NCBI RefSeq assembly: GCF_037392515.1 | Contig: NC_090280.1 | Location: forward strand, 23,069,118-23,133,117 | Source of the DNA: Haliotis asinina | Taxonomy: Eukaryota > Mollusca > Gastropoda > Lepetellida > Haliotidae | Reading direction: 5' to 3' | Length of the DNA: 64,000 bases | Shown here: positions 59,101-64,000 of the stretch, one piece after another | How positions within the stretch are numbered: the first letter of the stretch is position 1 | Layout of the letters: each line of letters begins with the position of its first letter | Made by a program: the position numbers and the translations under genes | Notes under the pieces: model-generated | The model's input: the letters and a program-made list of their open reading frames with translations, nothing else | Databases searched by the model: none | Told to the model about the DNA's origin: nothing

Positions 59101-62100
59101 GGTTACAGTGCAGGCAGGGTTACAGTCAACGGAACATCTCACTATCACAGGTTTCCCCTCTTCTACCTCCCATGTGCCGTGAAACTGTATCTGGACAGGT
59201 CCATCTGCAAAGCGTGTGAGATAATCAGAAATAATAATTTGATATTTTCTTCTATCATACCAATACCAAGGCATATCAATTTCAATTGAATTAATGTTTC
59301 ATCAACTTTAGGTTTAGACTTTTGAAGTTGGTTAGGTTTAATTTTTTCTCATGCCAGGCTACATCTTCTAGCCTTATCGAGTCTAGGCTCATCAATATAA
59401 GATTCCCAGTTTCAAAGATCTTACTGTTGTCACGAAACATTACATTCAAATGCAAACGACGACACATTACGCACATTCTGTTTTTGTTCCTATAAGTCAT
59501 ACGTGTCCCGTATCAGTCAGGTATATCCGACAGGATGAACTTACTATTATATCTCTAATGATCAGTGCCTGTACCAGATATTGTCAACGTTTCATGCATT
59601 TTACCGTATTCTTAATTGTAAACCCAATATTGTCACTGTTTTAAAAAGAAGCGCTTTTAAGGAGAGAAGCTCCGTGAGTGAGTGAGGGAATGGATTGCGC
59701 TTTACGCAGCAGTCAGCAATAGTCGAGCTCTGTGAATAATCGAGACTGGACCAGACAATCCAGTTATCAACAACATGAGCATCGATCTGCTCAACTGGGA
59801 ACCGATGACATGTGTCCACCAAGTCAGTGAACCTGACCACCCGATCCCGTTAGTCGCCTTTTATAACAAGTATAGTCGCCTTTTATGGCAAGCATGGGTT
59901 GGTGAAGGCCTATTCTACCCCGGACCTTCGGGGATCCAAAATCTCCATGACGCTCAGGGCTGTTGTCACAGACTAAGTTATTTCAATAAGTTTCTTTGAA
60001 GCTTCATTTATTCAAACGATCAATTTGTTTCAACATATGTCCAAAGTGCACTGAAATTCTGTCCCCTTTGTCTATGTCATGTATTCAGCAAACATTCGGT
60101 GTATCCCCTCTTAACATCACCAACCCTCCGGGCAGGACCCTTAATTCTCAAACGTTATCAATATATGGCAGTTAACACTTCCCTACGTCGGCGAATCTTA
60201 CGTATATACATGTGCATGGGCCAGTGACCTTGCACAATGTGGCGTAATGGCCCTGTGTATAAAAATCTGAATGATATGATCAGTTGGCGAGACCAGCCAG
60301 GGAGACCAACCAAGGAGACCAGTCAGGAAAACAAGAAGCGAACGGATTGTGCGGTTAGTCGGGTTGTCGGCCAAGGCCGTCGCTCCAAATACGACTACGT
60401 CGACGGTGAAGAAACGCCTTCCGACTTCTGAATGTGTGAGGTGACAGAACGGGTCTCCAAATCAGGAACATTGGCCACTCAGTCCTGTCACATGTTTACC
60501 ACTGTATATACCTTTGCGACCATCATTCGACCAAACAATAATAAAACATGGCTGCTGCTATCTTCTTCTCTACCACTGACTTTTGTTTTTCTTCCGTCTC
60601 TTGTCCACCATCCTGAACTACCACCAGACAGCAACCACAAACGAACTCTCTTAGGCAAGTATACTCTTAAAACAAGTAGGGTAACCTGAACTTTGAAATC
60701 TGGTAGAAAGAAAACCCATTCAGGAACGTTACAATGACATTCTTTTTGTGTATGCAGCATCATTTCACGTTATCACCACACGCAAACACAATGCATGGGA
60801 AGCACGTGCACAACGTCGGACCCTCCTACGCGTGCATGGGGTGCCATTATGAATCCTGACGTTTCTCAGGCTCTTCCGTAGACTGTATTTTTCGGATAGT
60901 TTTCTTGCATTCGTGGATGGTCAGAGTTCAGAGGTCAAATCACACACTTCTCACTGAAAATTGTAAACCTGAAATGTTCATGACATACTCCAGTCACCTA
61001 ACAAGGGGGATAAGTGAACGAACAGGTATGCTTTGAATGAAATCCAGGTGGAAGTTGGTTATGTTCTCAAAACATCCATTGTTACTGTATCAGCATTGAT
61101 TCAATCGCATATATCTCCCAATTTCGACAATCATACATTGAAAGTACAGTTCACTTACTGTTTTTAAGAGTATATATGAAATCTGGGAAAAGAATGCCTC
61201 TTAAAACAGTTTTGAAATTATTATCATGTTGAGGTTTGAAATTTCCAGAAAGTTGTGTCCCATCCCTATCCTTTATCCATCTCCACTGAGAAATGTACAA
61301 GTACAGTGTTAACCATTACTGATGAATGAATGAAGACTCAGTACAAGGTAAAATACCAACTACTCATTCAACGTGTGGCACAGGCCTTCATGACTGTCAC
61401 AATCAAGTATGAATTGTCCATAATTTATATCAAGAGGACCTTCATTAACAGTTACGTACCTTGCCATCACGTTGAAACAAGATCAACATTGAAATATTAG
61501 TTCTAAGGTAACCAGTTAAAACCCCTTTCGTTTAGTAAACGACCACCGCTCAACTTTTGGCCCGCGTGGTTGGTATCGAATCTCATGTGTTCCGTATTTT
61601 CCTGATATTTTACATAACCTTGTTTTGACCTTTGTCTGTCACCGTGCATTTACATTATCTGAAATCTGCATATTTGATGCTACGCTAGAATTGCAAGCCT
61701 GAGGAACATAAATTGGCGCTTTCGTAACCCGTGTCATGTGATTCAGTAAATGTATGTATTGTTAGTTTTGTGTTGATCGTTTGTATTTGAGCTGAGTGGT
61801 CCGTTTTGCTCATATCTAAAGCACATGTCCAGGTCAGCAACAATGACATGACATATTTTTGGTCACTGGTGTATATTCGATAAAACACCTGACACCGCTT
61901 GCCTTTGAAGCTGAAAGCTTTCATCACAGTTTCTGACTATGTTCTCTCCCAACAGTCAATAACGCCCTATTGTTAGCGCTATGAGCATACTTGGTGTGGA
62001 GTTTGGCGCTATATCAATGGACACATTATTATGTTGTTGCTGTCATTAATTCCCAACCGAACCACCAAGTTACTATCACAATAATGATTCAGGACCTAAA

Positions 62101-62479
62101 GGTTCTATGTAAGCTGCATGCTAAGTTGTATAGATATACGAGGTTCCTGTACCGTAAACAAAGGTACGTTCTTACTCACAGAGGACATCCAGTACATGTC
62201 CGTGACTCCAGTCAGACTCCAGCCCCTCTTCCACAGCCTGGCAGCTGTAGTTGTCTCCCTGGTTCTCTCTGCTGACGTGGGGTATTGTAAGGTCATCTCC
62301 ACCTGTAGGAGACTCATCACCAGATTCCAGCAGGGTCCTGTCCCTCCTCCAGATGTAGGTCATGTTCAGAGGGGGGTGGTCCGGGGGTAGACTCCGGGAC
62401 GAGGAGGAGCATGTGAGGGTGACATTCTTACCTGACACAGGTAAGGCAGGTTCGGTGATGGTAGGTGTGGCTGGCTTCT
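52978..62479 (-). CDS. Ig-superfamily receptor with ITAM tail, unit 3 (5' partial)
   Basis: Exons: 62479..62180 Ig III; 59204..58947 Ig II; 58148..58026 TM-a; 57023..57006; 56053..56032; 55629..55574 (YEEI); 55226..55205; 54871..54816 (YQEI); 54257..54141 TM-b; 53520..53505; 53161..52978 tail. Signal-peptide and V exons must lie right of the window. The visible 1172 nt stay in frame (389 residues then stop). All splice sites checked are GT/AG and no lesion was found. Cytoplasmic motifs are YEEI, YQEI, YLTV and the ITAM YERL-x7-YTSL, as in unit 2. The Ig II to Ig III intron carries two insertions absent from unit 2. Confidence 0.75.
53505..53520 (-). CDS. 16-nt microexon, unit 3
   Basis: AGAACCAGGACAACAG, phase 1-2. 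Confidence 0.75.
53670..53730 (-). repeat. tRNA-like SINE fragment
   Basis: B box GGTTCGATTCC on the minus strand. Orthologue of 9627 and 34573. Confidence 0.55.
54141..54257 (-). CDS. Transmembrane exon TM-b, unit 3
   Basis: DANVDDIVPIVAVYSVMLTA, VAVVVAALTVLVCKDVK. 117 nt, phase 1-1. Confidence 0.8.
54816..54871 (-). CDS. 56-nt tyrosine exon 2 (YQEI), unit 3
   Basis: VVSYHREDENDGSYQEIE, phase 2-1. Confidence 0.75.
54985..55140 (+). mobile_element. SINE-like repeat, TTGTTTAACGCC subfamily
   Basis: Orthologue of 11071-11230 and 35879-36039. Confidence 0.7.
55205..55226 (-). CDS. 22-nt microexon 2, unit 3
   Basis: Identical to the unit 2 copy; RGCARH, phase 1-2. Confidence 0.7.
55574..55629 (-). 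CDS. 56-nt tyrosine exon 1 (YEEI), unit 3
   Basis: VVTYTRDADTDGDYEEIV, phase 2-1, acceptor TTCCCCTAG. Confidence 0.75.
56032..56053 (-). CDS. 22-nt microexon 1, unit 3
   Basis: GTAGAGGATGCACATATTAT then CG; RGCTYY, phase 1-2, acceptor TTGTTTCAG. Confidence 0.7.
57006..57023 (-). CDS. 18-nt microexon, unit 3
   Basis: GAACGACTCTTGTTCTCA, acceptor TTGGGAAAAG, donor GTACGT; TTLVL, phase 1-1. Confidence 0.6.
57838..57896 (+). repeat. (ACACGC)n microsatellite
   Basis: Pure hexanucleotide run in the intron after TM-a. Confidence 0.9.
58026..58148 (-). CDS. Transmembrane exon TM-a, unit 3
   Basis: 123 nt, phase 1-1: VNESGVVSIVPVTAVCSILI, further hydrophobic residues, then CRKQRRG. Confidence 0.85.
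58604..58748 (+). repeat. (CAGT)n microsatellite
   Basis: Long CAGTCAGTCAGT run in the TM-a to Ig II intron. The site in unit 2 near 39420 lacks it. Confidence 0.9.
58947..59204 (-). CDS. Ig domain II exon, unit 3
   Basis: 258 nt, phase 1-1. GPVQIQFHGTWEVEEGKPVI, CSVDCNPACTVTWW, SGQYTCHVNNSHGSAS. Nine nt shorter than unit 2. Confidence 0.85.
59675..59937 (+). mobile_element. Gastropod SINE-like repeat, full length
   Basis: Orthologue of 40521-40795, more diverged (GATTGCGCTTTACGCAGCAG head). Confidence 0.8.
59940..60875. mobile_element. Unclassified insertion specific to unit 3
   Basis: The homologous intron of unit 2 runs from the SINE end (40795) directly to TTTTCTTGCATCTGTGCATG, whereas unit 3 has about 930 extra nt here. 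It includes AATAATAAAACATGGCTGCT, which resembles an LTR poly(A) region, but I could not define terminal repeats. Family unknown. Confidence 0.4.
61000..61740. mobile_element. Second unclassified insertion specific to unit 3
   Basis: Unit 2 reads CATACTTTCAATCGCTTTGA then TCTGATTCAGTA continuously. Unit 3 has about 740 nt between CATACTCCAG and TGATTCAGTA. No coding domain seen. Confidence 0.4.
62180..62479 (-). CDS. Ig domain III exon, unit 3
   Basis: 300 nt, phase 1-1. KPATPTITEPALPVSGKNVT, LTCSSSSRSL, TYIWRRDRTLLESGDESPTG, GDNYSCQAVEEG. Confidence 0.85.
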
Positions 62480-62940
62480 CTGTGAAAAATATAACACATG
62501 ATACCAGACCTTAACACCAGTGCCAATAAACATGGTTAAAAACATTCTAAAATATGAATCCAACGAGACATCATAAACTAAATGAACTAAATGCTTTGAC
62601 TCTTTTGTTAATGAAGTATTCACCGTTATTGTCAGTTAAATAAACGCCGGCGACTCGCTAATACTCCTAATCGACTTGTTGATTAAATGTACTCTGTGAA
62701 AAAATATAACAAATGATCCGAGACCTTAGCACGAGTGCCAGTAAACATGGTTTTACTAAATGTGTGGTTTGCCTCTCTGTGAAAAACGTTTCAAAATATG
62801 AATCCACTGAGACATAATAAACTGAATAAAGTAAATGCTCTGACACTTTCATTTATTAAGTATTCACCTTTATTGTCAATTAAATAAGCGCTAGCGACAC
62901 GTTAATACCCCTAAACGGTTCGTTGATTAAATGTACTACA
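62480..62940 (-). repeat. Tandem duplication of the Ig III upstream intron
   Basis: The block at about 62480-62695 is repeated at 62695-62940 (AAACATGGTT, ATATGAATCCA, TTGATTAAATGTACT). The second block contains a stray GTTTGCCTCTCTGTGAAAAA, a vestige of the exon III acceptor. Units 1 and 2 have one copy. Confidence 0.7.
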
Positions 62941-62974
62941 CAACTACTTTCCCCTTGGTCAAATGAATAAATCA

Positions 62975-63765
62975 TATCTGTATGTATGTCTGTATGTCTT
63001 TATGTACTTCTGTATGCATCTCTTTACGTATGCCTGAATGTATGTCTGCATGTATCTCTGTATGTATTTCTGTATACATGTCTATGTATATATGTATGTA
63101 TCATGTCTATCTGTGTGTCTTTAAGTACCTCTGTATGCATGTCTCTACGTCTGTATGTATGTCCGTATGTATGTCTGTATGTATGTCTGTATGTATCTAT
63201 GTATGCATGTCTATATATATGTCTGTATATATGTCTGTATGTATCTTTGTATGCATGTCTGCATGTATGCCTGTATGTATCTCTGTATACATGTCCATGT
63301 ATATATGTATGTATGTCTGTGTGTCTTTATGTACTTCTGTATGTATCTCTGTACGTATGTCTGCATGTATGTATGTCTGTATGTATCTCTGTACGTATGT
63401 CTGTCTGTATGTATGTCTGTATGTATGTCTGTATGTATCTCTGTACGTATGTCTGCATGTCTGTATGCATCTCTGTATGTATGCCTGTATGTATTCTGTA
63501 TATATGTCTGTATGTATGTCTGTATGTATCTCGGTATGTATCTCTGTACGTATGTCTGTATGTATATCTGTATGTATGTCTGTATGTATCTCTGTATTTA
63601 TGTATGTATGTATCTCTGTATGTATGTCTGTATGTATCTCTGTATGTATGTCTGTATGTATCTCTGTAGGTCTCTGTATGTATGTCTGTATGTATCTACG
63701 TATCTATGTATCTATCTATCTATGTATGTATCTATGTATGTATCTATGTATCTGTGTCAGATTCG
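62975..63765 (+). repeat. (TATGTCTG/TATG)n compound microsatellite, about 790 bp
   Basis: TGTATGTATGTCTGTATGTA-type repeat. Frames stay open throughout only because the repeat lacks stop codons on the plus strand; the Cys/Tyr/Val/Met-rich translations are not genes. Confidence 0.95.
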
Positions 63766-63851
63766 GGATTCAAATCTTAAAAACATGAAGCCAAAAAACC
63801 TACGTTTTTCCATAGTTCAGCCTCAAGTTAGACTTTTCTTCATATTCTTGT

Positions 63852-63871
63852 TTCGGGATTCAAATCCCGAA
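63852..63871. repeat. Palindrome TTCGGGATTCAAATCCCGAA
   Basis: 9-bp perfect arms around CA. The half-site TTCGGGATTCAAATC also occurs about 90 nt earlier (63762-63776). Confidence 0.7.
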
Positions 63872-63944
63872 TCAGAATATTTCGTTCAGATTTGGAGTTA
63901 TGACCAACAGTGTCAATATACATCATCCCACCCCTTCTAAGGTA

Positions 63945-64000
63945 CTAGTACATGTATGTATGTATGTGGGTAGGTGGGGGCGGTGGATGGATGGATGGAT
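63945..64000 (+). repeat. (GTAT)n/(GGAT)n microsatellite at window edge
   Basis: ATGTATGTATGTATGTGGGT then GGATGGATGGAT. Confidence 0.9.

Noticed and set aside
60237..60689. Overlapping plus-strand frames (60237-60431, 60432-60689)
   Set aside because: They lie in a unit-specific insertion; no recognisable domain and no paralogue to test conservation.
62982..63940. Three long overlapping plus-strand frames rich in Cys, Tyr, Met and Val
   Set aside because: Translations of a TATG/TCTG microsatellite, open in all plus-strand frames; no domain or splice logic.

Overview
The window is eukaryotic, AT-rich animal DNA, most probably from a gastropod mollusc, with an abalone (Haliotis) the best guess. 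Evidence for this: short split exons with clean GT/AG borders; about a dozen copies of a short interspersed repeat that I recognise from abalone-type sequence (TTTTACGCCGCACTCAGCAA ... ending in ACCTTCACGGGTC); two degenerate non-LTR retrotransposons; and many microsatellites. The species is inference from memory of the repeat, not a search.

All recognisable host genes lie on the minus strand. They form a head-to-tail tandem array of immunoglobulin-superfamily receptor genes with a period of about 19-25 kb. I assembled exons by hand from splice sites, codon phase and conservation between copies. A unit reads: signal-peptide exon (43 coding nt), V-like Ig exon (342-354 nt), Ig exon 'III' (300-303), Ig exon 'II' (258-267), transmembrane exon TM-a (123), microexons of 18 and 22 nt, a 56-nt exon ending in YEEI, a second 22-nt plus 56-nt pair ending in YQEI, a second transmembrane exon TM-b (117), a 16-nt microexon, and a tail exon with 184 coding nt. 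In two units the tail carries a consensus ITAM (YxxL-x7-YxxL). All phases agree; unit 2 sums to 1581 nt (526 codons plus stop).

Layout. 1-2729: an I/Nimb-type LINE with RNase H. 3685-4333: signal-peptide and V exons of a gene ('G0') continuing off the left edge. 5491-7720: a CR1/L2-like LINE with a 12-bp target-site duplication. 8936-27002: unit 1, probably a pseudogene (nonsense in V, one lost splice acceptor, broken ITAM), with a repeat-filled 10-kb intron. 33920-43032: unit 2, complete and intact. 46555-47210: an extra dead signal-peptide/V cassette. 52978-62479: unit 3, intact but its 5' exons lie beyond the right edge. 62975-64000: microsatellite.

The extracellular region has one variable-looking N-terminal domain and two Siglec/CD22-like domains. 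The cytoplasmic part offers SH2-type sites (YEEI, YQEI, YLTV) plus an ITAM. Because nearly every exon or exon pair starts and ends in phase 1, TM-a, TM-b and the tyrosine modules can be included or skipped without breaking the frame. I read the cluster as an expanding, birth-and-death family of activating-type, possibly immune, receptors; function is inferred from motifs only.
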